Source of the DNA: Bimastos eiseni
Lineage: Eukaryota > Annelida > Clitellata > Crassiclitellata > Lumbricidae
NCBI GenBank assembly: GCA_959347315.1
Contig: OY365810.1
Coordinates: 30,688,065 to 30,752,064 of the forward strand
Direction: 5' to 3'
Length of the DNA stretch: 64,000 bases
Position numbers and translations under genes: made by a program. Shown piece by piece: positions 38,612 through 47,140 of the stretch; position 1 is the stretch's first letter, and the number at the start of each line of letters is the position of its first letter. The notes under the pieces were generated by a model, which worked only from the letters and a program-made list of their open reading frames with translations, was not told the DNA's origin and made no database searches.

Positions 38612-38957
38612 AGCTGAATTTTTTCAGGATAGCTCAAGAAATTCGAGTACATCAACATTCTAAAACTCATGGCAAATCCTACTGATGCTGCATTTCTATA
38701 GTTTTATGTCTATTCCAAAATCCAATATGGCGTCAAAAATGGCGGTCATTTTCTAGTGAAATTTGCTGTATGGTGGATATGGCTCGTGCAAATCTGAATT
38801 TTCCAGGATAGCTCTAGAAATACGAGTACGTTAATATACTAAAACTTCTGAAAAATCCTCCTGGAGTTCATTCCAAAATTCAAGATGGTGTCCTAAATGG
38901 CGGACATTTTCTATTAACTTTAGCTGTACGGTGGATATGGCTCGTACGGAGCTGAAT
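38612..38957 (+). repeat. Two-copy ~170-bp tandem repeat with ATGGCG motifs
   Basis: Units at 38612-38790 and 38791-38949, each starting CTGAATTTT(T)CAGGATAGCT. Each contains paired ATGGCG/ATGGTG sites (for example CAATATGGCGTC and AAAATGGCGGTCATTTTCT) and ends TGGTGGATATGGCTCGT. The start of a third unit (GCTGAATTC) follows. The ATGGCGG strings resemble YY1-family binding sites. Confidence 0.75.
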
Positions 38958-39549
38958 TCAAATTAATAAACGAATCTACCTGCAGAAAGTCATTTTCAAT
39001 ACTTTTGATAATTAGAGCTATATCGACTGCAGTGACTGTTTAACTGTAGTAACCCGTTGAAATGAAGATACACTTGTGATTACCAGCTTCATATAGGCTA
39101 CGTGCTTGACAGGAGCGTATTTGCTTACTTCGTATTTGACATGCTTAGGCCATTGCATTTATTGATATACGCGCTACATGAGTTGATACATGATCCCCAA
39201 TTCCGGAATAAAATATACATAAATGAGCTACATTACAAAGAACATTTCAGGTCTACACGTACCAGGAACGTCTACACGTTTTGACCTGTACAAATAGGCC
39301 TAAAACGATTTAAATGTAGGATCTGATGAAGCGCTATAGAAATGCTGAAAATGAGCACATTAAAACATGTAATATGATCTATCGTCACGGAATCTCATTG
39401 CAAGTATTCTCTCTGCATGTATAGATGCGTTCCTTTGCCACAATCATGCGCAGTCCACGCGTAATTAAATACATGTCATAAATGTTAGTATGTCTGCTAA
39501 CTAAACCTTAGATATGCCCATAATTTTATGCAACATTGTTAGAATGGAG
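38958..39549. other. Intergenic, no gene seen
   Basis: A string GATGAAGCGCTATAGAAATG near 39325 resembles a LINE 3' end. Nothing else. Confidence 0.45.
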
Positions 39550-39689
39550 CAGGGGCGTCAATCCCTCTTAACCCCCCTGAGTGATGGAGGCAACCCCCCC
39601 CCCCGGTTCCAAGTCTCAGACGCAAAAATGTCCTCACCTACCTGAAATGGGAGGCATTTGCCTTCTGACCCCCTACCTAGACGCCTCTG
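39550..39689. mobile_element. hAT-type MITE, family C (140 bp)
   Basis: Ends CAGGGGCGTC / GACGCCTCTG are inverted copies (one mismatch). Flanked by a perfect 8-bp duplication GAATGGAG (39542-39549 and 39690-39697). Contains an 11-C run. No coding capacity. Confidence 0.9.
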
Positions 39690-39944
39690 GAATGGAGTTG
39701 TTGACAAGTTAGGTAGCGTGTGAGATACGCTAAATGATCAGTCTCTGTCTTTTGACATACATGCATAGTCGTATACTATACATGTATAGCGCACGTACAC
39801 ACCTGAGCTGATTATCAAGCGCAATTGTTTTAGGCGCTGTTCTAAAGCATTGCAAGCACAAAATATTAACCAACTGATCCACAAGCGGTCTTACATCGCC
39901 TGCTCAGATTCTTGACGAAGTCGCTAAAACATTAAATTAAGAAT

Positions 39945-40024
39945 TATGGATGGATGGATGGATGGATGGATGGATGGATGGATGGATGGATGGATGGATG
40001 GATAGATGGATGGATGGATGGGGT
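39945..40024. repeat. (ATGG)n microsatellite
   Basis: About 19 near-perfect ATGG tetranucleotides with one ATAG variant. Confidence 0.95.
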
Positions 40025-40150
40025 GGTGGGTGACCCATCAATCTCCCCATCTATCCATATGTTGTCATGACAACATTTGATAAAAATTTTTATGGGATTT
40101 ATCTTTACTGCACAGGAGGCACAGCGAGCACCTGCAGAGAGACAATATTA

Positions 40151-40210
40151 ACGCATGCATCGATTATATATATGTATATATATATATACATATATAATCG
40201 ATGCATGCGT
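40151..40210. repeat. 60-bp near-perfect palindrome
   Basis: Arms ACGCATGCATCGATTATATA... are mirrored by ...TATATAATCGATGCATGCGT around an AT-rich centre with a two-base asymmetry. It can extrude as a cruciform. Mixed-sequence outer arms (ACGCATGCATCGAT) show it is not just an AT microsatellite. Confidence 0.9.
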
Positions 40211-40302
40211 TATATATATATATATATATTCTACATATATGGGAAACATTGTGTATATATATTATATATCTATATATTAATATTATAGGTATTTCTGTTA
40301 CA

Positions 40303-40505
40303 GTACGGTTAGAGCAGTCTGTCCGTAACACTCAGTGTGCGCTGAGTGAATGGGTTCGACCCTCGTCCGAGGCGTCAGTCACTGTGCAGAGACCTTGAAT
40401 AAGTCCTTCGCACACAATTGCTCTGCAGTACAACTGCAGTTCTGCCGTTGAGGCGTCTGCACTTTTGAGCAAAAAGTTTGGAAGCAGGGCAGTATCAAAT
40501 ATCAG
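40303..40505 (+). mobile_element. tRNA-derived SINE, copy 3
   Basis: Same family as 4242-4550. It has GGTTAGAGCAGTCTG (A box), ATGGGTTCGACCCTC (B box, near 40348-40362), AGAGACCTTGAATAAGTCCTT, CAACTGCAGTTCTGC and the TTTTGAGCAAAAAGTTTGG body. Located about 340 bp outside the Polinton left end. Confidence 0.85.
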
Positions 40506-40565
40506 AAAATTCAGAATAAATAGTATGTAGCCTATATGCATGCACACGCGCTATAAATATATTCA

Positions 40566-40597
<32 letters not shown>

Positions 40598-40845
40598 ATA
40601 CCAGTTCCATACTAATTTTGAGTTGTAGTTCTATATGTGTTTTATTCGGTCTATATATATATATATATATTTTATGCAGTCCTACATGTATGCAGGCCCT
40701 ATAGGATTTATGTGAAAGACTTCTGTATCAGTATATGAGATCTAATATTCTGATGACACGTTAAAGGACTTCTGAAGAACGGTGTATTCAGGGCGAGGCT
40801 TTGTTTGTGCAACCGTTGATCTATATATTTATATATAGATATAAA

Positions 40846-41060
40846 AGTAGTTATATTTGTTGCTACCTAGTGCATTTAATCTATACCTATACACCTATAA
40901 TCACATCAAATCAACTAATAATTTGGTTATAGTCGTCTCGTACTTAGGTTATAATATTAACCTAACTCAAAAACAGACAAAAAAACCTAGCCACATATGG
41001 ATGTGTTGCTTTGGGGCAAGCTCGTATCAAATAAACTAACCATCTAGTGTTGCAAAAGCC
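40846..41060 (+). repeat. Polinton left terminal inverted repeat
   Basis: Matches the reverse complement of 52821-53034 with few mismatches and small indels. The shared string includes GCTACCTAGTGCATTTAATC, GGTTATAATATTAACCTAAC and the inner end GTTGCAAAAGCC. The arm contains a self-complementary GGTTATAATATTAACC. Confidence 0.93.
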
Positions 41061-41929
41061 AGACAATCGACACATTTATCCATGCAACGAAGACGCTATA
41101 TTAACCCCAAGCAAAAAGAATATTATCAGTTCGTCCGTCTATGTCTGTCTATGTCTGTCTATGTCTGTCTATGTCTGTCTATGTCTGTCTATGTCTGTCT
41201 ATGTCTGTCTATGTCTGTCTGTGTCTATCTATTTGTCTATGTCTGTCTATGTCTGTCTATGTCTATTTCATATTTCTCTGCAAGTATTCGTTGTTGCTGT
41301 CATCCATTTAACGGCGATGGGTACGAACAACCGATTTCCACTGTGTTGGATCATCGTTCCGCTTTTAGTGTTAGTCTAAGTGATAATTATAGTGAGTAGG
41401 TTCTTTATAATAAGAGCACTTATAATCATAATCATCATCGTCGTCATTATCATCATCGTCATCGTTGTCGTCGTCATGAATATACCATATTCATAATGCA
41501 TCCATCTCAGCTGGAACCAATTAAAGAACAACTATGTCTGTCTCGCTGCAGCGGAGAGACAATTGAGCTATGCAACGAGACGCCAGGATTGCCGGCGGTA
41601 TTAAGTCTCTCGCATAATTAGACACAATAGCGGCTCGCTGTTCTAATAGAATTATGCTCCATCCATCCATCCATATGCTTTCGTGTATGTATAGTCTGCC
41701 TTCATGATTCTGTTGAGATGCCCTCTATGCTTGTTGTAATTAAAAACACAGCGATGCCTAAATGAATTCCGTTGAGAGATTTATAAAATGTTCCGCAGAC
41801 AAGCATCGATCGAGCGTTCAAAGTCGTTGTAAGCAGCTATATATTATAATAGAGATCAGCGACATCAGCAGCCATTCGAATCTCAGCTCGAACCCGCGCA
41901 GCTTCATTCTTCAGGAAAAGTCACTTCAT
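41061..41929. other. Polinton left non-coding segment with decamer repeat
   Basis: Holds a (TCTATGTCTG)n decamer array at 41136-41270, a (TCATCG)-rich stretch at 41425-41480 and no recognisable gene. At 41874-41920 lies a partial duplicate of the 3' end of the coiled-coil ORF that ends at 41930. Confidence 0.6.
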
Positions 41930-42178
41930 TCAGTCAGCGTCGTCAGCAAGCGCCTGAATCTCAGTTCGAATCCGTGCAGCTTCGTTCTTTAGGAAAACCA
42001 GTTCGTCAGCTGTTGCGCGAAGAACAGCCATAATTTCTCTCATTCGCTGTCTCTGTTTACGATCTTTCGCTTTTATCTTTCGAATCTTCACTGATTCGTG
42101 TTCTTTTCTCCCAATATTCGTGGGTCTTTCGTTCGTCAGGCTCTGTATGAAATTTTGAAGTTCATCACCCATCTTCAC
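41930..42178 (-). CDS. Small charged coiled-coil protein of the Polinton, unknown function
   Basis: An 82-codon minus-strand frame starting MKMGDELQNF. It is rich in K, R, E and D with heptad-like spacing of hydrophobic residues in the second half (ADELVFLKNEAARIRTEIQA), suggesting an alpha-helical coiled coil. The final segment (FLKNEAARIRTEIQ) is repeated downstream in a second diverged copy at 41874-41920, so the original protein may have had tandem helical repeats. I do not recognise it as a named Polinton family. No TATAAAATG block precedes this start, so it may be a fragment of a longer gene. Confidence 0.45.
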   Translation of the reverse strand: MKMGDELQNFIQSLTNERPTNIGRKEHESVKIRKIKAKDRKQRQRMREIMAVLRATADELVFLKNEAARIRTEIQALADDAD

Positions 42179-42443
42179 AGAAATCTGTCACGCCTCGTTC
42201 TCATACGTTTAGAAAAGAGACTCTGTCACGCTTCGTCCTTATTTGTGACAGGATTCACGGTCACTTCCGTCACGTTAAATATCCCTGACTGAAGCTGGCG
42301 TCACGAGTTATCTAAATAATGGGAACGCTTGTTTGACGCCAACGCAGGCAGACTCATCGTCACGAGATGGAACAACGTAGGTCGTAGGAGGAACTATGAC
42401 GCAAGTCTGGTAGGAATTTCTAAAGTTTCGATATAACTCATCA

Positions 42444-43330
42444 TCACATGATCACCAAGTCTTCATTATCTACCCACGAATTATGTGATTCAGGGTAACC
42501 GAACCATTTTACCAGCGATTTCTTCCCACGTTTCCTGATAATCTTTTCCATTCTAAATATCTCTTGAGTACTTTTTTCTAGCTCCTGTTCATAAAATGAA
42601 CCCTATATTTCCTCTCCATTATAATCAGTAATCTTATAAGTTGGTGGATCTGTGTATTGAATTTGAGTAATAGTAAAAATATCTTCCGTCCATCGTGTAT
42701 CCCTTTTAAAATATAGTCTTTTTCTTAGTTATTCTAACTTTATCACTGATTGAAATGGGCTCTAAGACCTCTTCGTAAATACAGTCTTTTCATTTATTTT
42801 CAAACTAGCTTCAGAGGGCGTCATTTTAATGGACGAATGCCTAGTCTCATTATAATTACCAACCATATCATCCAACACATCGATATATCTTCTAGTTGAA
42901 TTATCTGTAAAATACTTAAACGTTTTGTCTCTCATTGTCCGGTTCCATCTCTCAACCACGCAGGATTTTTCCTCGTTTTCAGTAGAATATAACTCAACTA
43001 ATTCCCGGATATTTTTATTAAAAAATTCTTTACCTTTATCCACCCAAACCTTGCCCGGCCTTCTACCGCTCTCGAATATTTTCACGAAGCCACTAGCCGT
43101 AGATTTCCCACTCTTATCATTTAATGGCACAATCCAACCGTACTTTGAAAACACATATATGAAGGTTAATAGATATTTCACACCATCGTTATCTTTAGCG
43201 AAAGCCTGCATATCGACCAGATCAGCAGCCCAAATCTCATCTATTCCACTAACGTACACCTTTCTTTTTCAAAAATGCCTTACTACTAATTTATGCAATT
43301 CATTCGCTAATTGATTGGTCCATTTCAGAT
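42444..43330 (-). pseudogene. Polinton integrase (rve family) with C-terminal chromodomain, broken
   Basis: Catalyses insertion of the element. The core is open at 42762-43259: IWAADLVDMQ (first Asp), VWVDKGKEFF (second Asp) and SCVVERWNRTMR (Glu, about 35 residues later) give an intact DD35E triad. An upstream part (WTNQLANELHK near 43325) is cut off by a stop at about 43270 in an A-rich tract. Downstream, past stops near 42762, 42696 and 42602, come an SH3-like segment and a chromodomain-like end (KSLVKWFGYPESHNSW near 42460-42520) terminating at 42444. The Polinton integrase layout is complete, but the copy is non-functional. It overlaps or abuts the PLA2-like gene on the same strand. Confidence 0.85.
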
Positions 43331-43833
43331 CGAGTTGTAATTTTAAGCTTTTTTAAACCTAACCCGAGACCAGCTTTAGTAGATAATATAGGTTTGACTA
43401 TAGCCCTCTCTATTCTCTCCCGTAAGGTATATTATTTAATTCATTAATCATTGCTCTGTCGGCTACATTCCGAGGAGCCGTATCAGTGTGCTGGTTGTAA
43501 GCTAAATCATGATAATATGCAGCGTTATCGACTCAATCAACGGGTTTAGACCAATCTTTTGGAGTTCCATCGGAATTCAATCTCAAATCCAGTCTAGTTC
43601 CTGGTCCTGTAAACTGATGTCCCGGCAAGTGCATCTCACCTGGAAATTTAGCCCATGGTAATTTAATACCGCTAGTTACTGAATTTAGAGACCCAACTAG
43701 ATCCCCACCTTCTACAGCTTTCACAAATTGAGTCTTTGTTTTTTCCACAAACATCACACGTGCCTCTAAGCATCGGCCTTCCATTCTTCGTTATAACAGT
43801 CTGTACATTTTTGGTTTCAGTTACACAATACAT
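43290..43833 (-). pseudogene. DUF5679 zinc-finger + parvovirus-type PLA2-like protein, broken
   Basis: Starts at 43833 in a TTTAAAATG block. The N-terminus is short and Cys-bearing (ITKNGRPMLRGTCDVCG), a DUF5679-like zinc ribbon. After a frameshift near 43735 comes LPGHQFTGPGTRLDLRLN (calcium-loop-like GPGT), then an in-frame TGA at 43533, then AAYYHDLAYN, which carries the His-Asp catalytic pair of the phospholipase A2 domain in parvovirus VP1 proteins. A further frameshift near 43430 precedes a Gly/Leu-rich, basic C-terminus. In parvoviruses this domain breaches endosomal membranes; in the Polinton I infer a similar virion role. It is divergent from the ATPase gene, with only 26 bp between start codons. 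Confidence 0.75.
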
Positions 43834-43859
43834 TTTAAATACAACTAGATATATTTAAA
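43834..43859. promoter_or_regulatory. 26-bp divergent promoter between PLA2-like and ATPase genes
   Basis: The whole intergenic space is TTTAAATACAACTAGATATA + TTTAAA. It reads (T)TTAAA immediately before an ATG on both strands. No room for other elements, so the start-proximal A/T block must be the promoter or part of the flanking ORFs. Confidence 0.5.
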
Positions 43860-44635
43860 ATGGAACTAAAAATTTATCGTGGAACGACATATTATCTAAT
43901 AGATCCAATAATCCTCTTTTACCTAGAAGTATTAGAGGGTTAATCATAGGAAAGTCTGGATGTGTTAAAACGACTCTACTGTTGAACCTACTTCTAAGAC
44001 CCGGATGGTTAGATTATGACAACTTACAAATATTTGGACGGTCTCTCTTTCAACCAGAGTATAAAATTCTCAAGAAAGCATTTGAAGGAAAAATACCTAA
44101 AGAATCCATCGTTGGATTATTCGATTGTAAAGATGAGATCATGAGACAAAATCTTTCACCAGCATTTGTAGTTGAGCAAATGGCTAAAGACTTGGTTAAA
44201 AAATCTGATATTTCTTCCAAGTTCTTTGATTCAGCAGAAGATGTGCCAGATCAGAGAAAATTGAATCGTGATAAGAAGAACTTGATGATTTTCGACGATT
44301 TACAGTTAGAAAAGCAGAATAAATGCGAGACTTATTACATCCGAGAGAGGCACAGCAACGTCGACTGTTTCTACCTCGCACAGAATTATTTAAAATTACC
44401 GAGACAGACAATTAGAGAGAATGCAAACTTTATATGTTTGTTTCCCCAAGACCTGAAAAATATTGGTCACATCTACAATGACCACGTGAGTACAGACATG
44501 CCTAAGCAGGAGTTTAAGGAACTATGCAAAACAGCGTGGAAGCAACCTCATGGATTTGTAGTAATAGATCACACTAGCAATAAGAACAACTGTAAGTACC
44601 GATGTGGTTTCGATGAATTCTACATTCCATTATAA
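43860..44635 (+). pseudogene. Polinton A32/FtsK-like genome-packaging ATPase, N-terminal frameshift
   Basis: Pumps DNA into capsids in the virus-like stage of these elements. The start ATG at 43860 follows ATATATTTAAA. A frameshift at about 43880 changes frame. From there it is open to the stop at 44633-44635 (about 250 aa, normal for the family). Walker A reads IIGKSGCVKTTLL where the family has a glycine before the lysine (GxxxxGKT), so the P-loop glycine is replaced by valine (GTT for GGT). Walker B is LMIFDDLQL; a downstream sensor-type segment reads DCFYLAQNYLKLPR. The family assignment is secure. The copy is damaged both by the frameshift and by the P-loop change. Confidence 0.85.
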
Positions 44636-44659
44636 AAATATCTTTTGCTAATTAAAAAA

Positions 44660-45455
44660 ATGGAATCGATTCTACAAAAGATTGCAGATAACACCGAAAG
44701 GATTGCTCGTAACTCAGAGCCAAAGTCATCGCTTCACATAATATTAAGTGCCAAGACTTCAAGAATGATAACGCGGTTCAACCCGCTGATACAGTTTGAC
44801 AAAGATAAAAAGTATGAAATGGCTCTTGTCAATCTGGAAACAAATTATTCATTCATAAACATCGACGCGACTAACAACGACTTTACATATTCGACGATGA
44901 CTCATATGAACGGTGAAACGACGTGGGAAACTATAACCATCCCCGAAGGCTGCTATGAAATTACAGATATTAACGAATACGTGCAGAGAATAATGAAAGA
45001 AAGGGGGCATTATGATGCGGCTAACGGAGAATATATTATTAAGATAGAAGCTAACAGCAATACGTTAAAGACGGTTGTGTATATCGGAAAAATACGGGGT
45101 TGATTTTGGTGTGAGAAACTCTATCGGAAGAGTCCTAGGTTTCACGAACCGACGATTTCTCGAGGGATACAACGAATCGAAAAATATAGTGGACATAATG
45201 AGTGTTAGCAATCTGAGGGTTACGAGCGACATCATCGGAGCCTCCTATAGCAACGGATTTACAGATAACATTATCTATTCCTTCTTCCCGAACGTAGGGC
45301 CCGGTTACAAGATTATTGAAACGCCGAGAAATTTGATCTATCTTCCAATCACCATATCCACGATTTCGACAATGGAAACGTCAGATCAGAATCGTAAACT
45401 AATTAATCTACGAGGTGAGGAATTATCGATACGGTTTCATATTAGAGAAGCTTAA
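44660..45455 (+). pseudogene. Putative minor capsid (penton-like single jelly-roll) protein, one frameshift
   Basis: Start ATG at 44660 in TTAAAAAAATG, 24 bp after the ATPase stop. It begins with a short amphipathic helix (ILQKIADNTERIARNSE), then a beta-rich region. One frameshift at about 45090 splits it; the second half contains IGRVLGF, YSFFPNVGPGYKIIE and the C-terminal LRGEELSIRFHIRE. This C-terminal signature and total length (about 265 aa) match the protein I know from animal Polintons/adintoviruses next to the ATPase, usually predicted to be the penton/minor capsid. The structural role is inference from family knowledge; structure prediction would be decisive. Confidence 0.6.
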
Positions 45456-45478
45456 AAGTTTTTATAGTTTTATATAAA

Positions 45479-46081
45479 ATGAGTCGATACACGAACGTCA
45501 AAGTCAATATTTCAGAAGGACAAAAAGATAAAATTAAAAGATCGCTACAAGCGGGAACAGGTGTTAGTATTGGATTAAAGCACAGCGATTTAAACGGAGA
45601 GCATGTGTTAGCTCTTACCCAAGCACAACTCAATAAACTAGCTAAAGCGTATCAGGATGGGAAAGACGTGACTCTAAAAATGAGCAAAACGCAATTAATA
45701 CATAACGCTAAAGTCGAAGGCGGCTTTATCGGCGCTATATTACCGTTTATTGCAACTGCTGGCAAATTCCTACTATCTAGCGTATTACCGAGCTTAGCAA
45801 CGGGTGCATTAACTGGAATAGGTGCAGCGGCTGATTCTAGAGTAATTGATAAAGTCAACGGAACGGGTGGGGCTATATATCTCAATACAAGAGGTAAAAA
45901 CTTCAAGAGAGTGCAACAGGGTCAGGGCTTATATATGAAGCCATACCAAGGATCTGGATTAAACGGTGTAGGAGAAGGTCTGTATCTGAAAAGAGGTAAT
46001 GGGTTCGTAAATGGCGAAGGACTTATACTAGGACCAGATTCGCCATTTAAAAACATTCCGCTTCTCGGATTGTTGCCATAA
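45479..46081 (+). CDS. Polinton melittin/pX-like virion-associated hydrophobic protein (intact, 200 aa)
   Basis: Intact frame; ATG at 45479 preceded by TATATAA. The N-terminal third has VKVNISEGQKDKIKRSLQAG and a second LTQAQLNKLAKAYQDGKDV repeat-like segment. The middle is strongly hydrophobic and glycine/alanine-rich (GGFIGAILPFIATAGKFLL, LPSLATGALTGIGAAADS), a membrane-active profile compared by others to melittin and adenovirus core protein X/VI. The C-terminus has Gly-Leu repeats (GQGLYMKPYQGSGL, GEGLYLKRGNGF). A likely role is membrane disruption or core packing in particles. The family is recurrent in Polintons/adintoviruses; the function is inferred. Confidence 0.65.
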   Translation: MSRYTNVKVNISEGQKDKIKRSLQAGTGVSIGLKHSDLNGEHVLALTQAQLNKLAKAYQDGKDVTLKMSKTQLIHNAKVEGGFIGAILPFIATAGKFLLSSVLPSLATGALTGIGAAADSRVIDKVNGTGGAIYLNTRGKNFKRVQQGQGLYMKPYQGSGLNGVGEGLYLKRGNGFVNGEGLILGPDSPFKNIPLLGLLP

Positions 46082-46123
46082 AAAATATTGTATACATATA
46101 AAATGTCTATTTCCAATTCATAA

Positions 46124-46518
46124 AATGGGGTGGACGAAACCCAAATTTGTTCCAGAAGTAAGAACTCTACCGAGATCCGTCAGGTGGAATGCGTGTGAAG
46201 GCATTGTGGGATGTCAAGTATAGACCGCAAAGACAAATGGGCGGTCTAAGGTAGCAGTTTTTTGCTGAAGTAGCGATAACTATTCATTCACAAGAGACGG
46301 TTGTTTTACCATTAGGCTTAGGTGTCCGAATGACGAAAGGATAGTGTAAAGTTTCTCTCCATCCCGAATTTATAGCAGCGGGTTGTCGCCTGCTAAGCGA
46401 TACCGTTACTGGGTTCGCGGAAGAAATTTTACTCGATATTAAGAATTTTAGAGACCTTGGGACAGTCACCATAAACGAAGGAGACTCGTTATGTTATGTG
46501 AATTACGAGCAAACTTAA
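46124..46518 (+). pseudogene. dUTPase-like fold protein of the Polinton, broken
   Basis: Start at 46124 (TTCATAAAATG), beginning MGWTKPKFVPEVRTL. A frameshift near 46180 leads into the frame MRVKALWDVKYRP, which ends at 46518 and is interrupted by TAGs at about 46252 and 46345. The pattern PLGLGVRMTKG ... SLHPEF ... LLDIKNF ... TVTINEGDSLCYV follows the order of trimeric dUTPase beta-strand motifs (VPLGL..., GxI.P., ...F., ..I..GD.IAQ.). The classical catalytic Asp/Tyr motif III is not clearly present, so a dUTPase fold used for another role is possible. A second ATG (46103) just upstream gives only a seven-codon peptide. Confidence 0.45.
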
Positions 46519-46553
46519 ATTCCATTTTAAGAAATATTCTCTAATATTATAAA

Positions 46554-47073
46554 ATGGAATTGAACAAAGCAGACACCTATCGCCTTCAGAAAATATTTGA
46601 AATTCAACAGGAAATCTTACGAGAGCGTGAAAAGAGAGAAGTAATCTGTAAAAAAATATCAAAAGAGTGTTAAGGTAGTCGAAGCGTTGGGTTGTTTGTT
46701 AACCCTTACATCTTCAGGACTCAGCGTATTAGGTGTAACTTTTCTAAGTTCAGTCGTAGCTGCACCTGCCGCTACCATCGTGGTATCTTTATCCGCTGTT
46801 GCTGGAGCACTATCTCTGATATCTACCCAAGTCCGCCGAATATTATCGCTGCGGCAAGAAAAACATGCCAAAATCAGGACTATAGCCGAAGGGAAACTCA
46901 ATTCGATCAGCGACCTTGTTTCAAAAGCCCTAGATGATAATAATATCTCAGACTTGGAATATTCTGTTATTCTAAGTGAATTCGAGAAATTTAATCAGAT
47001 GAAGGAAGAGGTTAGGAGTATAACCAATATCAACATAGACGAAGCGACGAAACACTTAGGCAAAACGAATTGA
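46554..47073 (+). pseudogene. Polinton membrane protein with two TM segments, one frameshift
   Basis: Start at 46554 after ATTATAA. The N-terminus is a charged helix (MELNKADTYRLQKIFEIQQ). A frameshift and stop occur at about 46660-46672 in an A-rich run. The rest is open to 47073: two hydrophobic segments (LLTLTSSGLSVLGVTFLSSV and ATIVVSLSAVAGALSLI), then a soluble helical tail with KLNSISDLVSKALDD and EFEKFNQMKEEVRSI. This combination is familiar from Polintons of marine invertebrates, where it has no assigned function. Two TM helices plus charged ends suggest a membrane-anchored or virion-internal protein. Confidence 0.6.
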
Positions 47074-47140
47074 ATACAAAACGAACGTTTATTTACGTTT
47101 TAGGTTTTTACGTTTAAATATTAGGTTTCTAAATTTAAAA

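Noticed and set aside
39318..39350. Second hammerhead-like string CTGATGAAGCGC...GCTGAAAATG
   Set aside because: No stem III or cleavage-site pairing. The segment looks like the GCGCTATA...AATG 3' end common to LINE fragments.
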